Positions 9,315-18,815 of a DNA stretch of 64,000 nucleotides are shown in pieces. Positions within the stretch are counted from its first letter, which is position 1, and each line of letters begins with the position of its first letter. Made by a program: the position numbers and the translations under genes. Below the pieces are notes generated by a model. It saw only the letters and a program-made list of their open reading frames with translations, did no database searches and was not told the origin of the DNA. This stretch comes from CAZCPB01 sp044223975 (GTDB lineage: Bacteria; Planctomycetota; Phycisphaerae; Phycisphaerales; UBA1924). The DNA lies in the NCBI GenBank assembly GCA_044223975.1, contig JBGALI010000001.1, positions 361,780 to 425,779 of the forward strand, written 5' to 3'.

Positions 9315-10343
9315 ATGCAGCGCACACAGCCCATCCCGACCCAATCCCCCGATGACGGGTACGGAGACCCCGCCCAGTGGAGCGGTGTGCCGCTGCCCGC
9401 CGCGGCCGAACCCCCGGCGCCCCTCCCGCGGTTCGTGCGCACAATCCTGCTCTCCGGACTGGCGATCGGGATCTACATCTCAGCCTTCGTGCACTTCTCA
9501 GGGCTGTTGATGTCGCGCCACATCTGGTTCGGCCTCGGGTCTGGCGGCGGCGGCTCGGCGCGCGAACTGCCCGTCGGCCTCGCGGTTGTCACGGACCAGG
9601 AGCTATCGCAACTCCAGGGCGCCGAGGTTCAGATCAACACCCCGTCCGTCGGGATCCCGCCGCTGTCCGATCTGGGCGGTCAGGCGCTCGACCTGTCGGC
9701 GCCCTCGGCGCTCGGGGAGACCCCGGGCGAGGGTCAGGGCGACCTGGGCGCCGTTCTCAGCAACGCCTCGGACATCGGCGGCGGTGTCGGCTCGGGCCTC
9801 GGGACCGGCGCCGGGGCGGGGGGTGGCGGGGCGAGCTTCTTCGGCGTCGAGGCCGCGGGCAGCCGCTTTGCGTTCATCGTCGACGTGTCGGGCTCCATGA
9901 GCGTGGGCGGGAAGATCGAGCGTCTGCGCGCCGAGCTCTCCCGCAGCGTCGACGGACTTCTTCAAAACTCGCACTTTGTCATCCTGCCGTTTTCGTCAGG
10001 TCCCAGTCAGCCGCTGGGGGGCAAGTCAGGATGGACCGAAGCCAACGATCGGGCCAAGCGCGGCGTCATTCGCGCCATCGAGACCCTCGCCGCCGATGGC
10101 GGCACCGAACCAAGCCCCGCGTTCCAGGTTGTCTTCACCCTCCGCCCGCGCCCCGATGCCATTTACTTCATGACCGACGGAGAGTTCAACCCGCAGGTGG
10201 CCTTGGAGGTCGCCGCGATGAACTCTCAGCTCAAAGTCCCGATTCACTGCCTGTGCTTCGTGACCGACGATTCGGCCGAGACCATGCGCAAGATCGCCCG
10301 CGAGTCGGGCGGCAGCTACACCTTCGTCCCCGGCCCCCGATGA
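9315..10343 (+). CDS. Membrane-anchored von Willebrand factor A domain protein
   Basis: First gene of the TolQ/TolR-type cluster. The ATG at 9315 gives 342 residues. A short cytoplasmic Pro-rich tail precedes one transmembrane helix near residues 38-60 (ILLSGLAIGIYISAFVHF), then a Gly/Ser-rich extracytoplasmic linker. The VWA domain follows from about residue 180: the MIDAS motif DVSGSMS, the PFSSGP loop, and FMTDGEF. VWA domains with an intact MIDAS bind a divalent metal and engage partner proteins. The topology puts the domain outside the cytoplasmic membrane. A GAGG lies 14 bases upstream of the ATG, rather far for a ribosome site, so the start is moderately sure. The next gene begins 31 bases downstream. 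Confidence 0.8.
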   Translation: MQRTQPIPTQSPDDGYGDPAQWSGVPLPAAAEPPAPLPRFVRTILLSGLAIGIYISAFVHFSGLLMSRHIWFGLGSGGGGSARELPVGLAVVTDQELSQLQGAEVQINTPSVGIPPLSDLGGQALDLSAPSALGETPGEGQGDLGAVLSNASDIGGGVGSGLGTGAGAGGGGASFFGVEAAGSRFAFIVDVSGSMSVGGKIERLRAELSRSVDGLLQNSHFVILPFSSGPSQPLGGKSGWTEANDRAKRGVIRAIETLAADGGTEPSPAFQVVFTLRPRPDAIYFMTDGEFNPQVALEVAAMNSQLKVPIHCLCFVTDDSAETMRKIARESGGSYTFVPGPR

Positions 10344-10374
10344 ACGTCGGCCGCCACGGACAGGACCAACCCTG

Positions 10375-11574
10375 ATGAGCGTGATGATCCTGGCGGCGGC
10401 GGCAGTCCTGGCGACGATCGCGACGCAAGTCGAGATGCGCGCCGGCGACACGCCGCCCCCGGGCGATGTCTTGGCGGTGGCCATCGAGGGCGTGACGATC
10501 GGGTTCCCGGCCGGTGTTCCCGGCGCCGTCGGACCGGTGGTGCAGCCCACCCTCGTCGGATGGGACCGAATCCGAACTGTCGCCCCGCCCAACGACGCCG
10601 CGGCGCAGCCCTTTCGCGCCTTGGCCGACAAGGCATGGCGGGCCAGAACACGTGTCGAGCGAAATGACCTCGCCGGGGCCGAGCCGCTCCTGGAAGAACT
10701 TCACGCCACGTACGCCGGCCTGAGCGGCCCAACCGCCGCGATGGTGGGGCAGAGCTTGCTTCGGTGCAGGCTGGCCCGGGGAGCCCAGACCCTCGCTATC
10801 GCCCCGTGGCTTACGTGGCTCGGCTCAGGAGTCGTGGAGACCTCCGCGCCCGCTCCACGGCACGCCAAGGACGAGCCCGAGCCGGTTGTTCTCGCGGCGT
10901 CCCCGGTGACGCTCGACCCTGCGACCGGCCTCGTCCCCGCGCTGGCGCCCGTTTGGCTCGACGGGCCGGGGGTGCAGGCCTTCGCCCGCGGCAAGCCGCC
11001 GGTCCCGCCACGCTCCGGAACCGACCTCTCGGCAACCCAGAAAAAGGCCGCCGCCCTTTCGACGCTGTATTGGCAGGCCGCTCGTGTCGAGTGCGGACTT
11101 GATCCCGGCCCGATCGAGAACGGCGCTGACGACGTCGGGCTGTCCCTGGTACAACAGATCGTGCTCGCGCGCGCCGGCGACGCGGCCCAGCGGGAACAGG
11201 CCCGCGGCCAGCTGCGCACCCGGCTGAAGGCTCGCCCCGAGCCATGGATCGAAGCCTGGTGCCGCGCCGGTGTCGGTCGGTCGCTTCTCCGCGAAGATTC
11301 CATCGAACTCCGCCGACTCGGCGTGATCGAGTTGCTGCACATCCCGGCCCGCTTGCAGGAGCAGTGCCCGTTCGTGACGGGGGTGGCTCTGGCCGACGCG
11401 GCGGTTGCCTTGAACAAACTCGGCGACCGGGCCGGCGCCGACAAGCTGCGCACCGAACTCCGTGAAAACTACGCCGGCCACCCCGCCCTGGATTGGGCGC
11501 CCATTATCGCGTGGCCGGCATCGCCCCCTGCCAGCCCCGCCCCCGTTCCTTCCCCGGCGCCGGGCCCGACTTGA
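10375..11574 (+). CDS. Exported protein of unknown function in the TolQ/TolR-type cluster
   Basis: The 399-residue product starts with a hydrophobic stretch (MILAAAAVLATIATQ) that looks like a signal peptide or anchor. After that it is soluble and Ala/Pro-rich, with helical segments such as AEPLLEELHATYAGLSGPT and AVALNKLGDRAGADKLRTEL that resemble tetratricopeptide-like hairpins, and a Pro-Ala-Ser tail. No known domain was recognised. Position between the VWA and TolQ genes suggests a periplasmic part of the same complex, which is inference. Confidence 0.7.
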   Translation: MSVMILAAAAVLATIATQVEMRAGDTPPPGDVLAVAIEGVTIGFPAGVPGAVGPVVQPTLVGWDRIRTVAPPNDAAAQPFRALADKAWRARTRVERNDLAGAEPLLEELHATYAGLSGPTAAMVGQSLLRCRLARGAQTLAIAPWLTWLGSGVVETSAPAPRHAKDEPEPVVLAASPVTLDPATGLVPALAPVWLDGPGVQAFARGKPPVPPRSGTDLSATQKKAAALSTLYWQAARVECGLDPGPIENGADDVGLSLVQQIVLARAGDAAQREQARGQLRTRLKARPEPWIEAWCRAGVGRSLLREDSIELRRLGVIELLHIPARLQEQCPFVTGVALADAAVALNKLGDRAGADKLRTELRENYAGHPALDWAPIIAWPASPPASPAPVPSPAPGPT

Positions 11575-11620
11575 CCCCGCGAACCCGGATGCCCCGAAGC
11601 GTCCGCAAGGAGATCCCCGA

Positions 11621-12442
11621 GTGCACGAGTTCTCACGACACGCGGCGTTGCTGATCCTGGGCGCCGACGATGCGCCCGCCAAGGAGCGGTCGCTCTGGGA
11701 GTACATCCAGGCCGGCCATTCCGTCGGTTACTTGCTCATCGCCATTTCGTTCCTGGCCGTGGCGCTGGTGGTGCGGTATTTCATCGAGGTCCAAAGGGCC
11801 AAGGTCTGCCCGCCCGTCGCGGCCGACGAACTTCTGGCCCGTGTGCGCGCCGGCAACACCGACGCCGCCCGCGAGTATTGCGTGCAGTCCCAGCCTCCCT
11901 CGTTCCTCACTAGGGTGGTCGGTTCGGCGCTCACGCGGGCCTCGCAGTCGCCCTTCGGGATGCTCGAGATCCGCTCGGCGATGGAAGAGGCCGGACAGCG
12001 TGAACTCGACCGGCTCTACCGCACGACCGATGGCATCGGGCTGATCGCCGCCGTCGGCCCCATGCTCGGCCTGCTCGGCACGGTGTTCGGGATGATCGGC
12101 GCGTTCGGATCCATCGGCGAGGCCGTCGGCGCCTCCCGCTCGCACCAGCTGGCATCGTACATGTCGATCGCCCTGGTCACCACGGCCGAGGGTCTCATCG
12201 TGGCGATCCCGTGCACGATGGCGTACGCGCTCTTCCGGCGGCGCATCGACTCGCTCGTCGGCGAGGCCTCCGAGATCACCGAGCAGATCGCCAGTTACCT
12301 CGAGCGCAGCGCAGACTCAGGAACAGATCGCCCGGCGACCCAAGACCGTCCGGCCGGACCACCACCCCGCCCCGCGGCGGCGCCAGCACGCCCCGCCGCG
12401 CAACAGACCGCCGCGGCCGAGCGCGGAGCCAAGGCTTCATGA
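11621..12442 (+). CDS. MotA/TolQ/ExbB proton channel family protein
   Basis: The GTG at 11621 has AAGGAG eight bases upstream and gives 273 residues. There are three transmembrane helices: about residues 31-53 (GYLLIAISFLAVALVV), 146-170 (IAAVGPMLGLLGTVFGMIGAF, the family signature) and 188-212 (SIALVTTAEGLIVAIPCTMAYALF). The cytoplasmic loop between helices 1 and 2 and the Pro/Ala-rich C-terminal tail are typical. TolQ/ExbB pentamers conduct protons and drive TolR/ExbD dimers to do work across the envelope. The stop overlaps the start of the next gene in an ATGA tetranucleotide, indicating translational coupling to the TolR gene. Confidence 0.92.
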   Translation: MHEFSRHAALLILGADDAPAKERSLWEYIQAGHSVGYLLIAISFLAVALVVRYFIEVQRAKVCPPVAADELLARVRAGNTDAAREYCVQSQPPSFLTRVVGSALTRASQSPFGMLEIRSAMEEAGQRELDRLYRTTDGIGLIAAVGPMLGLLGTVFGMIGAFGSIGEAVGASRSHQLASYMSIALVTTAEGLIVAIPCTMAYALFRRRIDSLVGEASEITEQIASYLERSADSGTDRPATQDRPAGPPPRPAAAPARPAAQQTAAAERGAKAS

Positions 12443-12876
12443 AGCACGGGCGCGCCAAGCAAGTGCAGGAGGTGTCGTTCGATCTCACGCCCATGATCGA
12501 CGTGGTTCTCCTGCTCATCATCTTCTTCATGCTCAGCTCGCAGTTCTCGCAGACGGATCGCGCGCCCATGGATCTTCCCCGGGAACAGGGCAGGCCCTCC
12601 AAGCCCGACGGCGCATCGCTCGTGGTGATCGACGTCGAGGGCGACAACAAGTACCGGCTGTTCGGCCAGACCATGAACCTTACCGAGGTCGCCGCCGCCG
12701 TCGCCGAGCAGGTCGTGGCAGGATCATCCGAGACCGCGAAACTCGATCTGGTCGTCCGTGCTCCGCGCACAAGCTCAGCCGCGGCGTTGAACCGACTCGC
12801 CGAGGCTCTGGCCCGTACGGGCATCCGCACGTGGAAGCTGGCGACCGAGGGCGAGGGCGGGGGGGAGGGCGCCTGA
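12439..12876 (+). CDS. ExbD/TolR family protein, first copy
   Basis: The 145-residue protein has the ExbD/TolR layout: a short cytoplasmic N-terminus, one transmembrane helix with the proton-carrying Asp (LTPMIDVVLLLIIFFM), then a periplasmic domain of about 100 residues (SLVVIDVEGDNKYRLFG, LDLVVRAPRTSSAAALNRL). It should form the rotor or stator partner of the channel encoded just upstream. The start overlaps the TolQ stop by four bases and its own stop shares one base with the next start, so stoichiometry is probably set by coupling. Confidence 0.9.
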   Translation: MKHGRAKQVQEVSFDLTPMIDVVLLLIIFFMLSSQFSQTDRAPMDLPREQGRPSKPDGASLVVIDVEGDNKYRLFGQTMNLTEVAAAVAEQVVAGSSETAKLDLVVRAPRTSSAAALNRLAEALARTGIRTWKLATEGEGGGEGA

Positions 12877-13286
12877 TGCGATTTGTACGTACGCACCAGA
12901 ATCGTCTCTCGTTCCCTCGCCTCCCGATCACGGCGTTCCTCGACGTCGTGCTGTTCCTCCTGCTCTATTTCCTCCTCGCCGGCAACCTTGCCGAACTCGA
13001 GGCCGAGCTTCCGTCGGGGCTGCAGACCGAACGCCACGCGGGCAAGTCGGACATGGCCCCGCAGGTGGTGCACGTGCGATCGGAGAATGGGCGAACCTCG
13101 TTCCAGATCGGTGACCGGGTCTTGGCCGACCGAGCGTCGCTCGCGGGGGTGCTCAGCTTGCTGCCCAAGGATCAAGGGATCTTCGTCAAGGTGTCCGGAC
13201 GCGCCACCGTCGAAGCGGCCGCGGCAGCGTTGCAGGCATGCCGCGATGCGGGATTCTCCAAGGTCAACTATGTCCCGGAGAGCTGA
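12876..13286 (+). CDS. ExbD/TolR family protein, second, diverged copy
   Basis: The 136-residue protein has a single transmembrane helix with a conserved Asp (ITAFLDVVLFLLLYFLLAG) followed by a periplasmic domain (VVHVRSENGRTSFQIGDRVL, IFVKVSGRATVEAAAAALQ). It is clearly related to, but quite different from, the preceding copy. Start and upstream stop overlap as TGATG. Two consecutive TolR-type genes with one TolQ gene suggest a heteromeric rod or two alternative outputs of one motor. Its 3' end overlaps the next gene by 17 bases. Confidence 0.88.
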   Translation: MRFVRTHQNRLSFPRLPITAFLDVVLFLLLYFLLAGNLAELEAELPSGLQTERHAGKSDMAPQVVHVRSENGRTSFQIGDRVLADRASLAGVLSLLPKDQGIFVKVSGRATVEAAAAALQACRDAGFSKVNYVPES

Positions 13287-15984
13287 CCCCATCCTCCGGA
13301 CCCTGCTGGGAGCTGCGCTCGCCGTGATCGCCGGCCCAACACCCGCGCGCGCGGCCCCGCCGGAGGACGCCGCCACGGCGCCCGACACGGTGATCGAGGA
13401 GTATCTCTCCGACCACGGCTTGAATGAGCTCTTGGGGGCCCAGCTTCGCCGCCGGCTCAACGAGGCGAGCGGTCAGGAACGCGTCCCCATCGCCGAGCGG
13501 CTGGGCCGCCTGTACGTGGCGCAGCTGGGGACGAACCTCTCCGCGGAGGATCGCCGCACGATCGAGCAGCTCAGCCGCGACCTGCTCCGGACGGTCGCCG
13601 ATGCCGATTCCTTCGCGCTTCGGCTGGACCTGGCCAAGGCCAGCTACCTCCGCGCCGAGGAAGCGGTGGAACGCGACCGCCTGCGCCTCGCCAAGCCGGA
13701 TGACAAGCTCGAGGCCGAGCGTGTGCTCAAGAGCGTGGGCCCCACATTCCAGGAAATTGCCAGCAAGGTCAGCCGTAAAGTGGAGGGCCTGGAACGACGC
13801 GAATCCGCAGGGCGTGAGGACGAGGGCCTCCGAGAGGAACTCGCCGAGGCCCGGCGTCTCCGCTCCCTGGCGTACTACTACGCGGGATGGACGGACTATT
13901 ACCTCTCGGTCGTCTCGGCGAGCACGGCCAGCGCGGGCAAGGCGATGGAAGAGTTCGGCGTGCTGTTGAACGCGCCCCCGGGGCGGGCCGCCAGCGTGGA
14001 CCGCGTTCCCAAGAGCCTCCTGAAGTTCGAGCACGTGGCGCGCGCGGCGCTCGGGTGCGCGCTGTGCGCTTCGCTCCGATCAGGCGACACCGAGGCCCTG
14101 CGCTGGCTCGATTTGCTCGAATCCTCCGAGGAACTGCCCAAGCCGGTCGCCGACCTGCTGTTTTCCAAGCGCATGATCATCCTCGCGACGGGGCGCCGCT
14201 GGGCCGACCTCGAGCTGCTCGTACGCCATCGTCGCACGGGCAACGGCCTGACCCCCGGCACGCCGCTCCAGTCCTGGGAGGCCCGTCTGCTTGGCGTGCT
14301 GACGCTGGAAGCGCTCGCGGAAACCAAGAACCGCGAGCGCCGGGTGGAGACCGTCGAGTCCCTCGCACAAACGGCTCTGTCTGAGCTCATCGCGCAGGGC
14401 CAGGTCGGCGACGTGCTGGACCTCGTGCAACGCTACGGCACCGCCCCCATCGGTCAGGAAGGTTTCATCCCCGCCTACGTCCGCGGCCTGCAGGCCTACG
14501 AGCGGGCCCGCGAGCAGCACCGCGCCTCCGGCGTCGCCGAGACCGACCCCGCGACCGACCCCGGGATCATCAACCGCTACCACGAGGCGGCGTGGGGGTT
14601 GCAGATCGCCGTCGAGAGCCCCGACGCCGGCAAGTTCGGCGACCAGCGCCCGCGTGCCTCACTGATGCTCGGCCTGGCGCTTTTCTACGGGGGGGACTTC
14701 GAGAAGGCCGCGGAGCGGTTCGATGCCACGGCGGCGATGACCAAGGACCCGCGTCAGCGTGCCGACGCGCTGTGGTACACCGTGGTGTCCCTCGACCGCG
14801 CCGTCGAGAAGTCCAAGCCGTCACTCGCGGAGGCCCGGGACCGCGCGGCCACCCTGTTCCTCAACGAGTTCCCGTCGAGCGAGAACGCCGCTCGCCTCCT
14901 CCTGAAACGAGCCGGCGCCGGACTCTTGCCCGACGACAAGACCGTCGAGATCCTGCTCCAGGTGCCCGCCTCGTCGCCGCTGTACGCCACAGCGCGACGT
15001 CAGGCTGGCAACATCCTCTTCAAGGTCTTCCGCGCCGCCGTCGGACCGCGAAGAGACGAGGTCGGGACCAGGTTCCTCCAGTTCTCCGACGAACTGCTCC
15101 GCATCGACGCGCAGAACGCGGTCTCGGGCGGCGCCGCCGACGCGGGCCAGAGCCTCGTGCGCACCGTTCGCCAGATCGGAGAGGTCGCGACGGGACTCTC
15201 CACCCCGGACGTGGCGCGCCTCGATGCCGCCATCGAAACGCTCGACCAGATCGTCGCGGCCGTCAAGATCGACATCGCCGCTGCCGAGGACGAGCTGACG
15301 TACCGCCGCCTGCAATCGGCGATTCAGAAGCGCCGCACCGACATCGCCGAGCAGCAGATTGCCAGGCTCCGCGCCAAGGGTGGGCCGTTCGCCGCCGCCG
15401 CGGAGCGTGTGATGTACCGCGAAGCCCTTGCCGCATGGCACGCGGCGCCCAACGACGCTCGCGCGGCCAAATCTGTGGTCGCCAGCGGAACCCGCGTCAT
15501 CGAGCAGGTCGCATCCAAGCCGGGGGCACTCCAGGACCCGGGCGTCATCGCGATCTGCAACGACGTTGCCGATGCCGCCAGCGCGGCGTGGGAACTCGAG
15601 AAAGACACCGCCATGCGCGACGCCGCGCTGCGCCTGGATCGCCGCGTCATCGAAGGCGGACGCCCGCCCGCCGCGGCGCTGCGCCGCTACGCGGTGCTCA
15701 CCGAGGCCGCCGGCGACACCAACGCGGCGCTCGACGCGTGGCGCCGGCTCGTCGCCTCGATGCCACCGGAAGACCCGGCCTGGTACGAGGCTCGGTACCA
15801 ATCGCTCCGGCTGCTGTCGTCTTCCGATCCTGGGGCGGCACGTTCGGCCCTTGACCAGCACAAGCTCCTGCACCCGGATTTCGGCCCCGCACCGTGGGGA
15901 CAGAAGCTCCGTGACCTTGACAGCACGCTGCCCGCTCCCCTTCCGCCCAGCCCGGCCCCGGGCGTGAAGGGTGGTGGGACATGA
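13270..15984 (+). CDS. Large exported helical-repeat (TPR-like) protein
   Basis: The 904-residue protein from ATG 13270 starts with a signal peptide (LRTLLGAALAVIAGPTPARA, then A-P-P). The rest is almost entirely amphipathic helices in TPR/Sel1-like spacing, for example LGLALFYGGDFEKAAERFDATAAMT and RYAVLTEAAGDTNAALDAWRR; there is no further membrane segment. Such alpha-solenoids are protein-binding scaffolds. Planctomycete ExbB/ExbD clusters commonly include large TPR proteins, so a periplasmic scaffold for the motor is plausible. The start lies inside the second TolR gene (17-base overlap) and the stop overlaps the next start as ATGA. Confidence 0.82.
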   Translation: MSRRADPILRTLLGAALAVIAGPTPARAAPPEDAATAPDTVIEEYLSDHGLNELLGAQLRRRLNEASGQERVPIAERLGRLYVAQLGTNLSAEDRRTIEQLSRDLLRTVADADSFALRLDLAKASYLRAEEAVERDRLRLAKPDDKLEAERVLKSVGPTFQEIASKVSRKVEGLERRESAGREDEGLREELAEARRLRSLAYYYAGWTDYYLSVVSASTASAGKAMEEFGVLLNAPPGRAASVDRVPKSLLKFEHVARAALGCALCASLRSGDTEALRWLDLLESSEELPKPVADLLFSKRMIILATGRRWADLELLVRHRRTGNGLTPGTPLQSWEARLLGVLTLEALAETKNRERRVETVESLAQTALSELIAQGQVGDVLDLVQRYGTAPIGQEGFIPAYVRGLQAYERAREQHRASGVAETDPATDPGIINRYHEAAWGLQIAVESPDAGKFGDQRPRASLMLGLALFYGGDFEKAAERFDATAAMTKDPRQRADALWYTVVSLDRAVEKSKPSLAEARDRAATLFLNEFPSSENAARLLLKRAGAGLLPDDKTVEILLQVPASSPLYATARRQAGNILFKVFRAAVGPRRDEVGTRFLQFSDELLRIDAQNAVSGGAADAGQSLVRTVRQIGEVATGLSTPDVARLDAAIETLDQIVAAVKIDIAAAEDELTYRRLQSAIQKRRTDIAEQQIARLRAKGGPFAAAAERVMYREALAAWHAAPNDARAAKSVVASGTRVIEQVASKPGALQDPGVIAICNDVADAASAAWELEKDTAMRDAALRLDRRVIEGGRPPAAALRRYAVLTEAAGDTNAALDAWRRLVASMPPEDPAWYEARYQSLRLLSSSDPGAARSALDQHKLLHPDFGPAPWGQKLRDLDSTLPAPLPPSPAPGVKGGGT

Positions 15985-18815
15985 CCGACACGCGACATCC
16001 TTGGACGCTGGATCCGGGCCGGACCCCGGCCGAGAGAATTCTGGGCAAGGAATTCGGCTCTGGCGGTCCGCTCGGCCTGCTCGGACTCTCGCACAACGAG
16101 TGCACCCCCGAGGCGGTGACGGCGGCGCTCTCGCGCCAGCTCGACCGCGTGAACGAGCACCCGCACGCGACATCGCACGAGGCCGACGAAGTGCGGCTGG
16201 CGTTGCACGCAGCGGCCGCGCAGCTGATGGACCCCCGCACGCGCGAAGCGATCGTGGCCAGCACCTTGGCGGGCAAGGCGTGGGCACGTCCACGCCGGCC
16301 GCTCAGCCCGCTCACCATCGCCAAGGCTCGCGCGGAGATCCGGCGCACACTCGGACGCTTCGGGGGGCTCAACGAGAGATCGATACGGTTTCTCTCGCTC
16401 GTGGCCGAACGGCACGGCATCGCTCGCGAGCAGCTCGCCGACGCCGTCCGCGCGAGCATGCGCGAGCCCGGGCGCCCCACGCGAACCCCTGCGCCGCCTC
16501 GCGAGCAACGAACCCCGGTCCGCACGCCGGCGGCCGCCGCGGCGCCGGGAACTCCCGAGCCATCCGAGATCGATCCCGTCGTCCGCACGCTCCGCCTCGT
16601 GCTGGTGCTCGGTGCCGTGGGGATCGTGACCATCGCCGTGGCCGTGGTCGCGATCTGGCTCATCGTGCGAGGCCTCGCCCCGTCGCCCGCCACGCCTGCC
16701 CGGCCCGCTCCGATCACGACCCGCGCTCCCGCCGGCGGAACGTCGACCGACGCGGTGCCCAAGCCTCCGGCCGATGCGATATCCACGAAGCCCGTTTTCA
16801 CGGCACCGGGCACCGATCCGATCACGCTCTGCCGCGTGCTGAGCGGTTCGGTCGAGAAACTCGCCACCGACCGCGGCGCGGCATCGGCCCAGTTTGACGG
16901 CGCCTTCGCAGGGCTGGCGACCTCGTGGGTCGAACTCGAGCCCGACCGCGCGGCCTCGGCGCAGGACGCCGTGGTCGAATTCCTGTACCGCGCCGCGGAC
17001 AACACCGTTGTCGCGGACGGCGCCGCCCGCACAATCCTCCAGGGCTCCGAGGCGATGCGGAACGGGACCCTGCCCCTCGAGGCCGATCGCGTGCTGCCCG
17101 GGGTGTGGTCGGTGGGAACGCTGGCCCGCCTGGCCCGAGAGCGTGAACTGCCGGCGCACGTTCGCGCGATGATCGACGGTGAACTGGCCGTCGTGGTCTC
17201 AGGCGCCGTCGCCGGCGGAACGGGCTCGTTCACGTCCGGCGCATCGGCGGCCCTCCAAGCGGTCCCGCGGCTGCTCGTTCGTCCTCGCGCCGAACAGACG
17301 CCCGCGGCGATCGCGCCGCTGGCCGCGTTCGAGCGCTGGCTGCAGGCCGCCAAGGCCGTGACCGGCACCGACGAGCGAACCCTGCACCGGCTCGTTCTGG
17401 GCACGCTTGAGACCGTCCTGATCGACGGTCCCGAGCCCGAGCCGTCCAGCGCCACCTCCGGAGTTGTCACCTTGCTGGTCGGCGCGCTCGACTGGCGGGC
17501 CGACGCCGACGCGCGCGTCCGGCTGGTCCGCTGGTTCGATTCGCCCTCCGTGTCGAGCGTCGACCTCAACGCCGTGACCAGCGGGGTCATCGCCGCGTCG
17601 AGCGCCGAGGGAATCGACGCCTCCATGGTGCTCGGCTCGCGCGCCGAGCTGCCGCAGCGACAGGAGCTCCGCGACCGCTACCTTGCCGCGTGGTCCCTGA
17701 AGGATCAGGGCGCCGTCGACGCGTTGGTCGCCGAATGGGCCAAGGCGGCGCGCCATTATTCCGGCGAAGACGTGGCGGCCGGCGAGCCCGGGGCGCAGCT
17801 CGCCCGCGCCGCCATTCTGGCCCGCGTAAATCTCGCCGCAACGCAACTGCACGCAGGCCTGAGCGCCGAGCCCGGCGACGTGCTCCGCGCCCTGGACGCC
17901 CCCGTGCTCGGTGCGATGGGAGCCCCCGGTGCCGCCGCGGTGTTCACCTCGCTGGACCAGGGCGCGAGCGACGGCTCATGGGCCGTCAAGTACCTTGCCG
18001 CGGAGAAGAATATTCCTCAGCGTGCGGCGCTCCTTGCCGAACTCGGTCAGCACGCCAGCAGCCTCGGGCAGGTCGACGCCGAGGTCCTCGCGTTCGAGGC
18101 CCTCCGTGGGGCGCCCACCCAGGTGCGCCGCGCGGCCGGCGACCTCATGGTCAAGTACTGCATGGGTCCGGCCGTCATCAACGCTGCGCTCGAGCAGGTC
18201 CCGTTCCTGCCGCGCACACAGGAGACATCCGACCTGATCCGCAAGCTCAGCCTCGGGCAGGTCCCCCCGCTCAAGGACCCGGACTGGCGCATCGGAGTGC
18301 GCCGCGCCCTGGTCGAGCGCCTGCTGCAGATGCTCGCCTCGCGCGGCGAAGACCGCGCGGTCGACGGTCTGGCCGGCGTGCTCGGCGACGCGTACTCCGG
18401 ACGCAACTCCGTCGGCGCGGTCGACCGGACCAGCGGCACCCCGGCCGAGCGACTGTCTCCGGACGCCGCCGCCAAGGCCGGGCGGCTCGCGTGGCAGCGC
18501 TGGGCCGAGGCCATGACACCGGGGGGTCGTGCCCCGCTGACGCTCGACCAGATCCAGCGCCGTCACGCCGGGCGCGCCGGGCTTTCCGAAGGCCTTGTCC
18601 AGTCGTTCGCGGCCGAGCAGGTGACGACCGCCGAGCTCATGGCCTACGTCATCGCCGGAGAACGCCCCGACTCGGCCGACCAGGTCCGCGCTGTGCTCGA
18701 TCGCCTCACCAAGGCGAGGCGACAGGCCGAGCACGTCTTCGGCCAGATCCTCGCCGCCGAACGGGCCATGACCGAGCTGTGGATGATCCGGCTGGAAGTG
18801 GGGGCACCGGCGTGA
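15981..18815 (+). CDS. Large single-pass membrane protein with J-like N-terminal region
   Basis: The 944-residue protein has an N-terminal cytoplasmic helical region (LGLLGLSHNECTPEAVTAAL, then ALHAAAAQLMDPRTREAIV) that recalls the helix pattern of DnaJ-like modules, although the HPD tripeptide is absent. A Pro-rich linker leads to one strong transmembrane helix near residues 198-225 (LVLVLGAVGIVTIAVAVVAIWLIV). The remaining 700 residues are a predicted periplasmic alpha-rich domain without recognised motifs. It starts within the stop of the upstream TPR gene (ATGA) and ends overlapping the next start (GTGA). Function unknown; by position a structural part of the TolQ/TolR-type complex. Confidence 0.8.
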   Translation: MTDTRHPWTLDPGRTPAERILGKEFGSGGPLGLLGLSHNECTPEAVTAALSRQLDRVNEHPHATSHEADEVRLALHAAAAQLMDPRTREAIVASTLAGKAWARPRRPLSPLTIAKARAEIRRTLGRFGGLNERSIRFLSLVAERHGIAREQLADAVRASMREPGRPTRTPAPPREQRTPVRTPAAAAAPGTPEPSEIDPVVRTLRLVLVLGAVGIVTIAVAVVAIWLIVRGLAPSPATPARPAPITTRAPAGGTSTDAVPKPPADAISTKPVFTAPGTDPITLCRVLSGSVEKLATDRGAASAQFDGAFAGLATSWVELEPDRAASAQDAVVEFLYRAADNTVVADGAARTILQGSEAMRNGTLPLEADRVLPGVWSVGTLARLARERELPAHVRAMIDGELAVVVSGAVAGGTGSFTSGASAALQAVPRLLVRPRAEQTPAAIAPLAAFERWLQAAKAVTGTDERTLHRLVLGTLETVLIDGPEPEPSSATSGVVTLLVGALDWRADADARVRLVRWFDSPSVSSVDLNAVTSGVIAASSAEGIDASMVLGSRAELPQRQELRDRYLAAWSLKDQGAVDALVAEWAKAARHYSGEDVAAGEPGAQLARAAILARVNLAATQLHAGLSAEPGDVLRALDAPVLGAMGAPGAAAVFTSLDQGASDGSWAVKYLAAEKNIPQRAALLAELGQHASSLGQVDAEVLAFEALRGAPTQVRRAAGDLMVKYCMGPAVINAALEQVPFLPRTQETSDLIRKLSLGQVPPLKDPDWRIGVRRALVERLLQMLASRGEDRAVDGLAGVLGDAYSGRNSVGAVDRTSGTPAERLSPDAAAKAGRLAWQRWAEAMTPGGRAPLTLDQIQRRHAGRAGLSEGLVQSFAAEQVTTAELMAYVIAGERPDSADQVRAVLDRLTKARRQAEHVFGQILAAERAMTELWMIRLEVGAPA

